Origin: Caviibacter abscessus
GTDB lineage: Bacteria; Fusobacteriota; Fusobacteriia; Fusobacteriales; Leptotrichiaceae
DNA length: 64,000 nucleotides
Direction: 5' to 3'
NCBI RefSeq assembly: GCF_001517835.1
Contig: NZ_LOQG01000032.1
Location: forward strand, 1-64,000
This document shows, piece after piece, positions 20,599 to 29,082 of this stretch (positions within the stretch are counted from its first letter, which is position 1; each line of letters begins with the position of its first letter). The translations under genes were made by a program, and so were the position numbers. The notes under the pieces were generated by a model, which did not search any database, had not been told where the DNA came from, and worked only from the letters and a program-made list of their open reading frames with translations.

Positions 20599-22334
20599 TG
20601 AAAATTATACTGGATAATAGCACGATAAAAATATTTGAAATATTAAAACAATATGGTAGGGCATATATTGTTGGCGGTTTTGTAAGAGATAAATATCTTA
20701 ATGTGACTACAAACGATATAGATTTTGTTGCAAACATTGAATTAAATGTACTTGTAAATATTTTGCGTGAATATAATCCGGTAATATTAAACAATAAATA
20801 TCAAATAATACATTTTAAGCATGATGGAAAAAAGTATGAAATTGCAAGGTTAAGAGAAGATATAGGTATTTTAGACGGAAGAAATCCTGAGTATATAAAG
20901 TTTGTGGATGATATTGAAATTGATGCAATAAGACGTGATTTTACAATAAACTCAATATATTATGACGGAAATAATACGCATGATTTTTTGAATGGTAAAG
21001 ATGATATTAAAGACGGTATAATAAAAGTAATAGGAAATGCTGAAAAAAGATTAAAAGAAGATAAAATTAGAATACTTCGTGCATTTAGATTTATGGCGAA
21101 ATATGATTTTAAAATGGATAAAAATCTTGAAGAGGCTATTAGTAAATTATCAAAAGATAAAAGGTTGTTTATAAAATTTTCAAAAGATAGACTTAATTTA
21201 GAACTTACAAAAATAATATCGTCACAATTTTCATATAAAGCAATTAAAAAAATGTATGAACTTAATATATTGAAATTTTTTATACCTGAAATTGATGTCA
21301 ATTTTGATAAACATTTGTTTAATAAGATATATAAAATTTTAGAAAAACATAAATACATAAATAAAGAATTATATTATGCAACTTTATTTGCACATATAGG
21401 AAGAAATAAATTTAATCAAAATCAACGTTTAATAAGAAGTTTAAAAGGGTATGAAAGCTACAGTATCTCATATTTTGAAAAATTTAGTAAAAAGGTATAT
21501 TTTACACAAACAGAGATAGATAACATAAAAAATTTAATATATTATCATACAATAATCTTTAAAAATCCCTCTCTTATGATGTTAAAAAGAATGACAAGAG
21601 ATTTAAAAACCAATAAAAATATATGTAAACTTTTAAACTATATTAAATCAATGTATGAATTAAACAATGAAGATAAAGAATATATAAGTAGTTTAGTTAA
21701 TAAAATTTTAAATAATATTCAAAGCCTATATTTAAAAGATGAAGTGATATTTTTCAGTGATTTGGAAATAGGTAATGTTGATTTATATAATCTTGGAATA
21801 GATAAGAATTTATTTAATAAAATAAAGGAAAAAATATATTCAGAAGTTGTAAATGGAAAAATTCCTAACTCAAAAGATGATATTATAAGGTATATTTATA
21901 AAATACTTAAGATAAAAAAAGAATTAATTATTGAAAAATGTGCAGGAGCAGTAGTTTATAGAAAAACAGATAAAGGTTTTGAATTTTTAATAGCTCGTGG
22001 TTTAAATGGTGGAAACTGGGGATTTCCTAAAGGTCATATTGAAGAAAATGAATATGAATATGCGACTGCAATTAGAGAAGTTAAAGAAGAAACAAATATA
22101 GATATAGATATACTTTATCAAAGTAAATTTAGACATACAATTAAATATGCTATAAATGAAAATACGTTAAAAGAAGTTGTTTTATTTATAGGACATTCAA
22201 AAACACAAGATATAAAAGTTGATGAACAGGAAATAGGAATTGCGTTGTGGTTAGACTATAAAAATGTACTTAATACGCTAACTTATTCACATCAAAGAAC
22301 AATATTAAAACAAGCTATGGTTTGTATATATTAA
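20598..22334 (+). CDS. CCA tRNA nucleotidyltransferase fused to a C-terminal Nudix hydrolase
   Basis: The 578-aa protein has two joined enzymes. Residues about 10-140 form the class II nucleotidyltransferase head (YIVGGFVRDKYL, then TNDIDFVAN with two metal-binding Asp, then RRDFTINSIYYD). Residues about 150-430 are the helical neck, body and tail. Residues about 450-578 are a Nudix hydrolase with a complete box, GHIEENE.......REVKEETNI, and a WGFPKGH lead typical of Ap4A hydrolases. There is no break between the halves, and no stop or start codon signals two genes. The first half adds or repairs the CCA end of tRNAs; the second likely cleaves a nucleoside diphosphate-linked compound. SD AAAGG; one-base overlap with rsmB. 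Confidence 0.9.
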   Translation: MKIILDNSTIKIFEILKQYGRAYIVGGFVRDKYLNVTTNDIDFVANIELNVLVNILREYNPVILNNKYQIIHFKHDGKKYEIARLREDIGILDGRNPEYIKFVDDIEIDAIRRDFTINSIYYDGNNTHDFLNGKDDIKDGIIKVIGNAEKRLKEDKIRILRAFRFMAKYDFKMDKNLEEAISKLSKDKRLFIKFSKDRLNLELTKIISSQFSYKAIKKMYELNILKFFIPEIDVNFDKHLFNKIYKILEKHKYINKELYYATLFAHIGRNKFNQNQRLIRSLKGYESYSISYFEKFSKKVYFTQTEIDNIKNLIYYHTIIFKNPSLMMLKRMTRDLKTNKNICKLLNYIKSMYELNNEDKEYISSLVNKILNNIQSLYLKDEVIFFSDLEIGNVDLYNLGIDKNLFNKIKEKIYSEVVNGKIPNSKDDIIRYIYKILKIKKELIIEKCAGAVVYRKTDKGFEFLIARGLNGGNWGFPKGHIEENEYEYATAIREVKEETNIDIDILYQSKFRHTIKYAINENTLKEVVLFIGHSKTQDIKVDEQEIGIALWLDYKNVLNTLTYSHQRTILKQAMVCIY

Positions 22335-22343
22335 GGTGGTAAA

Positions 22344-22907
22344 ATGAGAGATAAAATATTTTTAGGATTGGTCCATTATCCGGTATATAATAAAAATAAT
22401 GAAGTTGTGGCAACATCTGTTACAAATTTTGATATTCATGATATATCAAGAAGTTGTAGAACGTATGATATTAATAAATATTATATAATAACACCTGTAA
22501 AATCGCAGATAGAACTTACTAATAGAATAATAGGATATTGGCAAGAAGGAGACGGTATAGCTCATAACAAAGATAGAAATGAAGCGTTTGAAAATACTAA
22601 AATAAGCGAAAGTATTGATTTGGCTATGGAAGATATAGAAAAAATTACAGGTCAAAAACCTAAAATAATAACAACATCTGCTAGAATATTTAGTAATAGC
22701 ATAAGTTATAAAGAAATGTCAGAAAAAATAAAAGAAATGGATAGTCCAATTTTATTGTTATTTGGAACTGGTTTTGGACTTACAGATGAAATAATGGATA
22801 TGTCATATAAGATATTAGAGCCTATAAGAGCAAATACTAAATATAATCATTTATCTGTAAGATCAGCTGTAAGTATAATATTAGATAGACTTTTAGGAGA
22901 GGAGTAA
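22344..22907 (+). CDS. Putative SPOUT-class RNA methyltransferase (TM1570-like)
   Basis: The 187-aa protein matches the pattern of the small SAM-dependent RNA methyltransferases found beside trmD and rimM in Thermotoga and Aquifex (Pfam Methyltrn_RNA_4 group). The opening LGLVHYPVYNKNNEVVATSVTNFDIHDISRS and the late LLLFGTGFGL / NHLSVRSAVSIILDRL knot-like region support this. The RNA target is not known. It lies two genes before rimM and trmD, consistent with translation. SD AAGGTGG at 22334-22340. Family call is by memory of the pattern, not a search. Confidence 0.8.
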   Translation: MRDKIFLGLVHYPVYNKNNEVVATSVTNFDIHDISRSCRTYDINKYYIITPVKSQIELTNRIIGYWQEGDGIAHNKDRNEAFENTKISESIDLAMEDIEKITGQKPKIITTSARIFSNSISYKEMSEKIKEMDSPILLLFGTGFGLTDEIMDMSYKILEPIRANTKYNHLSVRSAVSIILDRLLGEE

Positions 22908-22911
22908 AGTA

Positions 22912-23304
22912 ATGGTAGGAATAGTTATAGTATGTCATAGTAATAAAATGGTTGAAAATTTTATAGAATTTTTAGATATGTTTAAAGCAAATGATTTTAA
23001 TATTTTAAATGGAGCAGACAGTTCAAAAGATTTTGGAACATCAGTACCATATTTAGTTGATGCAATAAAAAAAGCAGATTCAGGTCAAGGAGTTCTTGTA
23101 TTTGTAGATTTAGGAAGTTCAATAGACTATGCATTAAATGCTAAAAAAATGTTAAAAGGTGAAATAGATGTTGAAATTGCTGATTGTCCTGTTGTTGAAG
23201 GTTGTATATCAGCAGTAGCTGCAAATGATGTAGATATTGATTTACAAACTTTAAAAGAGATAGCACAAGACAGTATTAATTTTAAGAAGGTAAAAAATGA
23301 GTAA
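22912..23304 (+). CDS. DhaM-like phosphocarrier (PTS EIIA-man fold), orphan
   Basis: The 130-aa protein has the DhaM/EIIA-mannose pattern. GIVIVCHS carries the phospho-accepting His9. It is followed by a GTSV loop (FGTSVPYLVDAI), then VLVFVDLGSS and ADCPVVEGCISAV. In PTS dihydroxyacetone kinases DhaM is phosphorylated by HPr and rephosphorylates the ADP in DhaL. Neither dhaK nor dhaL is in the window, but ptsI is 2.5 kb downstream in the same direction. It could serve a distant dhaKL or signal PTS state. The eight-base overlap with the next gene suggests coupling. Confidence 0.85.
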   Translation: MVGIVIVCHSNKMVENFIEFLDMFKANDFNILNGADSSKDFGTSVPYLVDAIKKADSGQGVLVFVDLGSSIDYALNAKKMLKGEIDVEIADCPVVEGCISAVAANDVDIDLQTLKEIAQDSINFKKVKNE

Positions 23305-23932
23305 TTTTAATTTGGCATTAAAATTAAAAAGTGATAATTTAACTTTTTTTGAAATATTTAGTTTAACGTATATTGCTATTTTTAATAATATTATTTTAAT
23401 AGCACCTATTGTTTTACTTTATTTGATATTTGTAAAATATGATGTGTCAAATTATGACATGTATTTAACTATAATTTATATTTTCACAATTGAAGTATTA
23501 GATTATGCTATATTTAAAAGAAGACAAAAAAAATTTATCTCATTTATGGTTGCATATGTAATAATGGGATTTATGATGATTTTATTTAAAGTTTTTATTG
23601 TATTTTTTATTTATTTTGTTTATGCAATTTTAATAAGAGGAGTAAATATTAAGCAAGCAGCAATAGTTTTAAAAAGAATGCTTAGTTTAAATTTTGTTAC
23701 AATATTTTTTACTAATATTGTCCATATTATTATAATAGCAATATTATCAGGATTTATTACAACATTTGTTATATCAAATATGAACGACGTTAATATAACT
23801 CAAGAATTTTTACAAAATTTTGTAATAAAAAATACTGCTTACTATAATCTAGCAGTTCATTTAGTTTTAGCAATCAATTCATATGTGTTATATAACTACT
23901 TTGAAAGAAAAAATATCATAAAGGGAGAATAA
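23297..23932 (+). CDS. Membrane protein of unknown function
   Basis: The 211-aa protein has about five hydrophobic segments (residues about 25-45, 52-70, 82-118, 135-160, 185-205). A basic loop (KRRQKK, about 76) lies on the likely cytoplasmic side. No motif is recognised. It overlaps the DhaM-like gene by eight bases and rimM by one base, so it is deeply embedded in the operon. Its K/N/I-rich composition matches its neighbours, so there is no sign of recent transfer. Confidence 0.75.
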   Translation: MSNFNLALKLKSDNLTFFEIFSLTYIAIFNNIILIAPIVLLYLIFVKYDVSNYDMYLTIIYIFTIEVLDYAIFKRRQKKFISFMVAYVIMGFMMILFKVFIVFFIYFVYAILIRGVNIKQAAIVLKRMLSLNFVTIFFTNIVHIIIIAILSGFITTFVISNMNDVNITQEFLQNFVIKNTAYYNLAVHLVLAINSYVLYNYFERKNIIKGE

Positions 23933-24417
23933 TGGAAGATACATATTTAATCGGAACTATAAAGGGAACGCATCATTTAGCCGGAACAGTTAAAGTTTCA
24001 ACAATGTACGATTTTATAGATGATATAATAGGTGAAAAACTTATACTTGAAAAAAATGAAGATATAAAATTAGTAACATTAAAAGATGTAAAAGGTATTG
24101 TTAAAGGTAGAGCTTTGCTTGACTTTGAACAAGTACAAAACATAGAAGAAGCAAAAAAATTAATAGGATATAAAATATATGTTAGAAAAGATTTAATACC
24201 TGATTATGAACAAGTTCAAGATAGTGTTATAGGATATAGTGTATACAATAAGGGAACATATATTGGAGAAGTAATTGATATTATGGAGACAGCAGCCCAT
24301 GATATACTTGAAGTAAGTGGAGAAAGAGAAATTTTAATTCCATTTATAGATGTCTTTATAACAAAAATAGATGATGATAAAAGAGAAATTTATACAGATT
24401 TAATTGAAGGTATGTAA
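23932..24417 (+). CDS. rimM: Ribosome maturation factor RimM
   Basis: The 161-aa protein has an N-terminal RimM barrel (LIGTIKGTHHLAGTVKVSTMYDF) and a C-terminal PRC-barrel (VYNKGTYIGEVIDIMETAAHDILEV, closing ILIPFIDVFITKID). It binds the S19-containing head of the 30S subunit during assembly. Start is in the taATG overlap with the preceding gene. rimM-trmD is a widely conserved pair; rpsP and rplS are not beside it here. Confidence 0.94.
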   Translation: MEDTYLIGTIKGTHHLAGTVKVSTMYDFIDDIIGEKLILEKNEDIKLVTLKDVKGIVKGRALLDFEQVQNIEEAKKLIGYKIYVRKDLIPDYEQVQDSVIGYSVYNKGTYIGEVIDIMETAAHDILEVSGEREILIPFIDVFITKIDDDKREIYTDLIEGM

Positions 24418-24418
24418 T

Positions 24419-25141
24419 ATGAAAATAAGAGTATTAACGCTATTTCCGGAGTTGTTTTCAATGTATCTTGATCAAACAATATTAAAAAGAGCAAATATTG
24501 AGTTTGAAATAGAAAATATAAGAGATTATTCAAAAGACAAACATAAAAGTGTAGATGATAGTCCATATGGTGGCGGAGCAGGAATGGTTTTAAAACCGGA
24601 ACCTTTTTGGGCATATTTTGTAGGTCTTAGAAGAAAAAAAATAAAAAAACCATTTACAATATTTGTGACACCACAAGGGGAAAAAGCAACTCAACAAAAA
24701 ATAATAGATATATCGCAGTATGATGATATTTGTATAATATCAGGAAGATATGAAGGTTTAGATCAAAGGGTTATTGATAAATTTGTTGATTTAGAATTAT
24801 CAACAAGTGATTTTGTATTAAGTAGTGGAGATTTACCGGCTTTATCTATAATTGATGGTATTATAAGAATGAAAGAAGGGGTAATAAAAGAAGAGTCTTA
24901 TACTACTGATTCTTTCTACAATGGTATTTTAGGTTATCCTCAATATACAAAACCTGAAATTATAGATAAAATGTCTGTACCTGATGTTCTTCTTAGCGGT
25001 CATCATAAAAATATAGAAAAATATAGAATGAATAAAAGCATAGAAAAGACAATAATAAATAGACCTGATTTATATTCTCAAAAAATAAATGACAAAAAGT
25101 TTAAAAAACAGGTTTTGGATATGTTTGAAAACAAAAAGTAA
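24419..25141 (+). CDS. trmD: tRNA (guanine-N1)-methyltransferase TrmD
   Basis: The 240-aa SPOUT-class enzyme methylates G37 of tRNAs that read CNN codons, which prevents +1 frameshifts. The trefoil-knot signatures are present: DDSPYGGGAGMVLKPEP, then ISGRYEGLDQRV and SSGDLPAL. The start is ATG 24419 (SD GAAGG); an in-frame TTG at 24404 would add five residues inside rimM and does not fit the family start MKIRVLTLFPE. The gene begins one base after the rimM stop. Confidence 0.95.
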   Translation: MKIRVLTLFPELFSMYLDQTILKRANIEFEIENIRDYSKDKHKSVDDSPYGGGAGMVLKPEPFWAYFVGLRRKKIKKPFTIFVTPQGEKATQQKIIDISQYDDICIISGRYEGLDQRVIDKFVDLELSTSDFVLSSGDLPALSIIDGIIRMKEGVIKEESYTTDSFYNGILGYPQYTKPEIIDKMSVPDVLLSGHHKNIEKYRMNKSIEKTIINRPDLYSQKINDKKFKKQVLDMFENKK

Positions 25142-25165
25142 ATGTGTTAAAATGGGGTGAGTATG

Positions 25166-25870
25166 ATGAAAAAAATATTTATACTTATTTTACTAATCTT
25201 ATCAAATTATTCATTTTCAATATCTATAAATGATAGTAATTATCTATCAAATTTAGAACATCGTTTATTCGTGGATTCAAGTTTAACAGAATTTTATAAA
25301 GCAATAAAATTACATACAAACGTATATGCTATGAAATTTTTGGAACCAGAGAAAAAAAAGGAAGTTTCCAAAAATTCATACGATGTCCTAAGTGATAGAA
25401 ATTCCGAAGCTTTTGAACTATTTAATAATATAGATATAAATTCAGTAGATTTGAACGGATACAGTTCACTTATAATATCTGCTGTGTATAATAATTTAGA
25501 GATATTTAAAGCTCTTTTAAAAAAAGGTGCAAGCTTAGAAACTAAACACCCGATTTTAGGTAAAACAATTTTAAATACAGCTATTTACTATAATTCAAAT
25601 GATGTTGCAAAATATATTATTGAAAATTATAAAGAGTTCATAAATAGAGGTTCCGATTCTGACGGTTGGCTACCTATACAAGAAGCGGTTTTAAAAGAAA
25701 ATGAGCAAATTTTAAAATTACTTTTAGAAAATGGGGCAATTATTAGAAAAACAGATAAAAATGGAAATGATGCCTATGATATTGCAACTATACATGGCAA
25801 AGGTAAAATGGTTAAAATTTTAAGAGATTCTGAAATGAAAAAAATAAGATTTTGGAGGAAAGCGATATGA
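25166..25870 (+). CDS. Exported ankyrin-repeat protein
   Basis: The 234-aa protein has a signal peptide (MKKIFILILLILSNYSFS) and about four ankyrin repeats (residues about 90-220: DLNGYSSLIISAVYNNLEIFKALLKKGA and later copies broken by loops). Ankyrin repeats bind partner proteins; with a signal peptide this acts in the periplasm or outside. Possible starts are ATG 25163 and 25166. I take 25166, six bases after the GGGGTG SD. Its stop overlaps the ptsI start by four bases, an unexpected coupling of a periplasmic binding protein and a cytosolic PTS enzyme. Confidence 0.8.
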   Translation: MKKIFILILLILSNYSFSISINDSNYLSNLEHRLFVDSSLTEFYKAIKLHTNVYAMKFLEPEKKKEVSKNSYDVLSDRNSEAFELFNNIDINSVDLNGYSSLIISAVYNNLEIFKALLKKGASLETKHPILGKTILNTAIYYNSNDVAKYIIENYKEFINRGSDSDGWLPIQEAVLKENEQILKLLLENGAIIRKTDKNGNDAYDIATIHGKGKMVKILRDSEMKKIRFWRKAI

Positions 25871-27573
25871 TGAGATTAACAGGAATTGGAGCTTCAGAGG
25901 GGATATCTATTGGAAGAGCACTTCTTTATACAGAAGAAAAAATAGATATGGAAAAACTTAGAGTTTCAATTATTCCGGTAGAGGCAGAAAATTTAAAGCT
26001 TGAAGATGGTATGACAAAAACAAAAATACAACTTCTTGCAATTAGAGAAAGAGTTAAAGAAAAGTTAGGCGAAGACAAAGCTTCTATTTTTGATGCACAC
26101 ATTGAATTACTAGAAGATGAAGACTTACTTTTTGAAGTAAAAGAAAGAATTAAAACTCAAAATATGAGTGCTGCGTATGCGTTGAATGAAGGAATTGAAG
26201 AATATTGCAATCTTTTATCAAAATTAGATGATGAATATATGAGAGAAAGGGCTGCGGATTTAAGAGACATAGGGTCAAGATGGATAAAAAATATTTTAGG
26301 TATTAAAATTAAAGATTTATCTAATTTAGAACCAAATACAGTAGTTGTAACACATGATTTGACTCCGTCTGACACAGCACAACTTGATCTTGAAAATTGT
26401 ATCGGATTTATAACTGAAATAGGTGGTAAAACAGCCCATTCAGCTATAATGGCGAGATCTTTAGAAATACCAGCTATTGTCGGTGTTGGTAATATAATGA
26501 GTACTATTAAAGAAAATGAACTTGTTGTAATTGATGGTGAAAAAGGAGAATTTTTCCTTTCTCCAACAGAAGATATAGTTAAAGAATACACTGATTTAAG
26601 AGAAAAATTTTTAAGTGAAAAAGAAGAACTTAAAAAATTAAAAAATCTTTCAGCTACAACAACAGACGGAAGAACTGTAATTGTACAAGGGAATATAGGT
26701 AAACCAGAAGATGTAGATGCTGTAATTGAAGCAGGAGCAGAAGGTATTGGATTATATAGAACTGAATTTTTATTTATGGATACAGACCATATGCCTACTG
26801 AAGAAGAACAATATAGAGCATATAAAATAGTAGTTGAAAAAATGAAAGGTAAACCTGTAACTATTAGAACTATGGATATAGGTGGAGATAAAATATTACC
26901 TTATTTAAATTTACCAACAGAAATGAATCCTTTTTTAGGATATAGAGCAATTAGAATATCACTTACTCATCAAGATATGTTTAAGACACAACTTAGAGCA
27001 ATACTTAGAGCATCAGCATATGGACCTGTAAAAATAATGTATCCTATGGTTTGTTCTATAAATGAAATAAGAAAATCTAATCAAATATTAGATGAATGTA
27101 AAAAAGAATTAGATGAAATTGGTAAACTATATGATAGAAATATTAAAGTTGGAATAATGGTAGAAACACCATCAACTGCAATGATAGCATATAAGTTTGC
27201 TAAAGAAGTTGACTTTTTCTCAATCGGAACTAACGATTTAACACAATATTTCTTAGCTGTTGATAGAGGAAATGAAAAAGTTTCATCATTATACAGTGCA
27301 TATAATCCGGCAGTACTTGAAGCTATTCAAAAAGTAATAGATGCAGGACATGATAGAGGAATACCTGTAAGTATGTGTGGAGAATTTGCGGGAGATAAAA
27401 AAGCAACTGAAATACTTTTAGGTATGGGACTTGATTCATTCTCTATGAGTGCAAGTTCAATACTTGGAGTTAAGAAAAAAATAATTGATGCATCTTATGT
27501 GGAAGCACAAAAATATAGAGATTTAATACTAAGTAAAGATACACCGGAAGAAGTTTTAGAATGCCTAATATAA
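25867..27573 (+). CDS. ptsI: Phosphoenolpyruvate-protein phosphotransferase (PTS enzyme I)
   Basis: The 568-aa enzyme takes phosphate from PEP and passes it to HPr to start sugar uptake. The N-terminal swivelling domain has the phospho-His191 in GGKTAHSAIMAR. The C-terminal TIM barrel has GLYRTEF, then the ATMDIGGDK-like RTMDIGGDK, and the PEP-site Cys504 in MCGEFAGD. ATG 25867 is chosen: GGAGG (25854-25858) is eight bases upstream; ATG 25870 is a less well-spaced alternative and TTG 25852 lies before the SD. ptsH (HPr) is not in the window. Confidence 0.96.
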   Translation: MMRLTGIGASEGISIGRALLYTEEKIDMEKLRVSIIPVEAENLKLEDGMTKTKIQLLAIRERVKEKLGEDKASIFDAHIELLEDEDLLFEVKERIKTQNMSAAYALNEGIEEYCNLLSKLDDEYMRERAADLRDIGSRWIKNILGIKIKDLSNLEPNTVVVTHDLTPSDTAQLDLENCIGFITEIGGKTAHSAIMARSLEIPAIVGVGNIMSTIKENELVVIDGEKGEFFLSPTEDIVKEYTDLREKFLSEKEELKKLKNLSATTTDGRTVIVQGNIGKPEDVDAVIEAGAEGIGLYRTEFLFMDTDHMPTEEEQYRAYKIVVEKMKGKPVTIRTMDIGGDKILPYLNLPTEMNPFLGYRAIRISLTHQDMFKTQLRAILRASAYGPVKIMYPMVCSINEIRKSNQILDECKKELDEIGKLYDRNIKVGIMVETPSTAMIAYKFAKEVDFFSIGTNDLTQYFLAVDRGNEKVSSLYSAYNPAVLEAIQKVIDAGHDRGIPVSMCGEFAGDKKATEILLGMGLDSFSMSASSILGVKKKIIDASYVEAQKYRDLILSKDTPEEVLECLI

Positions 27574-27583
27574 GGGGGTAATT

Positions 27584-28129
27584 ATGAAATTAGTTATGCT
27601 TTTAGTTGAAGGATTTGAAATAGTTGAAGCAGCTGCACCTGTTGATATGTTAAGACGGGCAGGTTCAGATATTGATTTAGTTTCAGTTTTTGATGAAGAA
27701 CTTGTTGAAAGTGCTCAAAAGATAAAAATATCAGTAGATAAAAAATTATCAGAAGTAAATCTTGAAGATTATGATTTAATGATACTGCCAGGTGGAGCAG
27801 GAACACATAAATACTATGAATCAGAAAAAGTTATAAATGCAATAAAATACTTTTATGAAAAAAATAAATATATGGCTGCAATTTGTGCAGCACCTTCTGT
27901 ACTTGCTAAATATAATGTATTAAATGGTAAAAATGCAATATCATTTCCAAGTTATGAAAAAGTACTTGAAGAAAATGGAGCAAATGTTGTTGATACAAAG
28001 GTTGTTATTGACGGAAAAATAATAACAGCACGTTCAGCAGCGGCAGCTATTGAATTTGGGTTGGAATTAGTTGAAATTACAAAAGGAATAGAAGCTAGAA
28101 AAGACGTAGAAAATAAAATAGTGTATTAA
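27584..28129 (+). CDS. DJ-1/PfpI family protein (YajL-like)
   Basis: The 181-aa protein has the class I glutamine amidotransferase-like fold. Opening is KLVMLLVEGFEIVEAAAPVD (acidic Glu near residue 15-19), followed by the nucleophile-elbow Cys101 in AAICAAPSVLAKYN and the family's ITARSAAAAIEFGLELV end. Members act as deglycases/chaperones or redox sensors of the Parkinson-protein group; assignments are debated. It has a GGGGG SD (27572-27578) and is 10 bases after ptsI. Function within the group cannot be set. Confidence 0.88.
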   Translation: MKLVMLLVEGFEIVEAAAPVDMLRRAGSDIDLVSVFDEELVESAQKIKISVDKKLSEVNLEDYDLMILPGGAGTHKYYESEKVINAIKYFYEKNKYMAAICAAPSVLAKYNVLNGKNAISFPSYEKVLEENGANVVDTKVVIDGKIITARSAAAAIEFGLELVEITKGIEARKDVENKIVY

Positions 28130-28142
28130 ATCGGAGAATGTT

Positions 28143-28529
28143 ATGAAAGATATACAAATAGGAATTAAACACGAAAAATTTATGACAGTTGAAGAACAAG
28201 ATTTAGCAACTCGTTGGGGTTCTGGAAAAGCAAAAGTTTTTTCAACGCCTGCCATGATAGCATTTATGGAATTAACATCAGCTGAATGTATAGAGACTTT
28301 TCTTGAAAATGATGAAATAACAGTTGGAACTATGGTAAATATACAGCATTTAAAGGCGAGTCCTCTTGGTAGTAAAGTAAAATGTGAATGTGATATTAAA
28401 GAAGTTAAAGGTAAAATGATAACTCTTTATGTATCATGTTACGTGGACAGTGTATTAATTGGTACAGGTATACATAGTAGATATGTTGTAAATAAACAAA
28501 ATTTTGAAAAAAAAGCAGGAGGAGATTAA
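28143..28529 (+). CDS. Thioesterase family protein (FlK-like hot-dog fold)
   Basis: The 128-aa single hot-dog domain matches the small fluoroacetyl-CoA thioesterase-like group: FSTPAMIAFMELTSAECIETFL, then VGTMVNIQHLKASPLGSKV and IGTGIHSRYVVN. The conserved T, E and H positions of FlK-type enzymes (T in STPAM, E in MELTS, H in QHLKA) are seen. It probably hydrolyses a small acyl-CoA; fluoroacetyl-CoA itself is an unlikely substrate. It follows the DJ-1-like gene by 13 bases. Confidence 0.82.
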   Translation: MKDIQIGIKHEKFMTVEEQDLATRWGSGKAKVFSTPAMIAFMELTSAECIETFLENDEITVGTMVNIQHLKASPLGSKVKCECDIKEVKGKMITLYVSCYVDSVLIGTGIHSRYVVNKQNFEKKAGGD

Positions 28530-28530
28530 A

Positions 28531-28926
28531 ATGGCAAAATTAACACAAGAAATGAAAGATATGTTTGCAGTTCAACTTCCAATTATAGCAACTGTGAATG
28601 AAGACGGAACACCTAATTTAGGTCCTAAAAGATCAGCAAGAGTAATTGACGATGAAACTATAATTTTTAATGAAAATACAGGTGGAAGAACACAAGCAAA
28701 TATTGAAAGAAGCAAAGATATAACAATTATGATTGTAGACCGTGAAAAATTAGATGGTTACAGATTTGTAGGTAAAGCAGAAGTATATACAAGTGGAGAA
28801 TATTATGACGGTGCAGTGAAATGGGCAGAAGGAAGAATGGGAGTACCAAAAGCTGCTGTAGTTATGAAAATAGAAAAAATATATACACTAAAATCAGGAC
28901 CTACAGCTGGTCAAGAAATTAAGTAA
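28531..28926 (+). CDS. Pyridoxamine 5'-phosphate oxidase-like flavin-binding protein
   Basis: The 131-aa protein belongs to the split-barrel PPOX/FMN-binding superfamily by pattern: LPIIATVNEDGTPNLGPKRSARVID, then TGGRTQANIERSKDITIMIVD and YRFVGKAEVYTSG. Start at ATG 28531 after AGGAGGAG (28517-28524); an upstream in-frame start at 28504 lies inside the preceding gene and before the SD. It begins one base after the thioesterase gene's stop. Cofactor and substrate are not defined by sequence. Likely the last gene of the long mnmA operon. Confidence 0.82.
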   Translation: MAKLTQEMKDMFAVQLPIIATVNEDGTPNLGPKRSARVIDDETIIFNENTGGRTQANIERSKDITIMIVDREKLDGYRFVGKAEVYTSGEYYDGAVKWAEGRMGVPKAAVVMKIEKIYTLKSGPTAGQEIK

Positions 28927-28932
28927 TGACTA

Positions 28933-28961
28933 ATGATAGAGAAAATTCTCTGCCATTTTTG
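28933..28961 (+). terminator. Possible terminator at the end of the mnmA operon
   Basis: An imperfect stem around agaga...tctct (28938-28942 with 28947-28951) extended by atg/cat, followed by ttttt at 28956-28960. Stem is weak; the position just past the stop supports it. Confidence 0.5.
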
Positions 28962-29082
28962 ATATTACAATAATATCAGTTATTATAAGTTTAATTTATT
29001 TTATAATAATTTGTTTTATATGGAATAAATTTTTGGAAAAATATGCAAGCAGTGGAACATAATAAAATGAAAGGAATATAAA

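Noticed and set aside
25157-25165. GTG 25157 as ankyrin gene start
   Set aside because: It lies within the SD and would add residues before a clean signal peptide starting MKK.
27594-27806. Minus-strand ORF opposite the DJ-1-like gene
   Set aside because: Leu/Gln-rich antisense shadow without a start signal.
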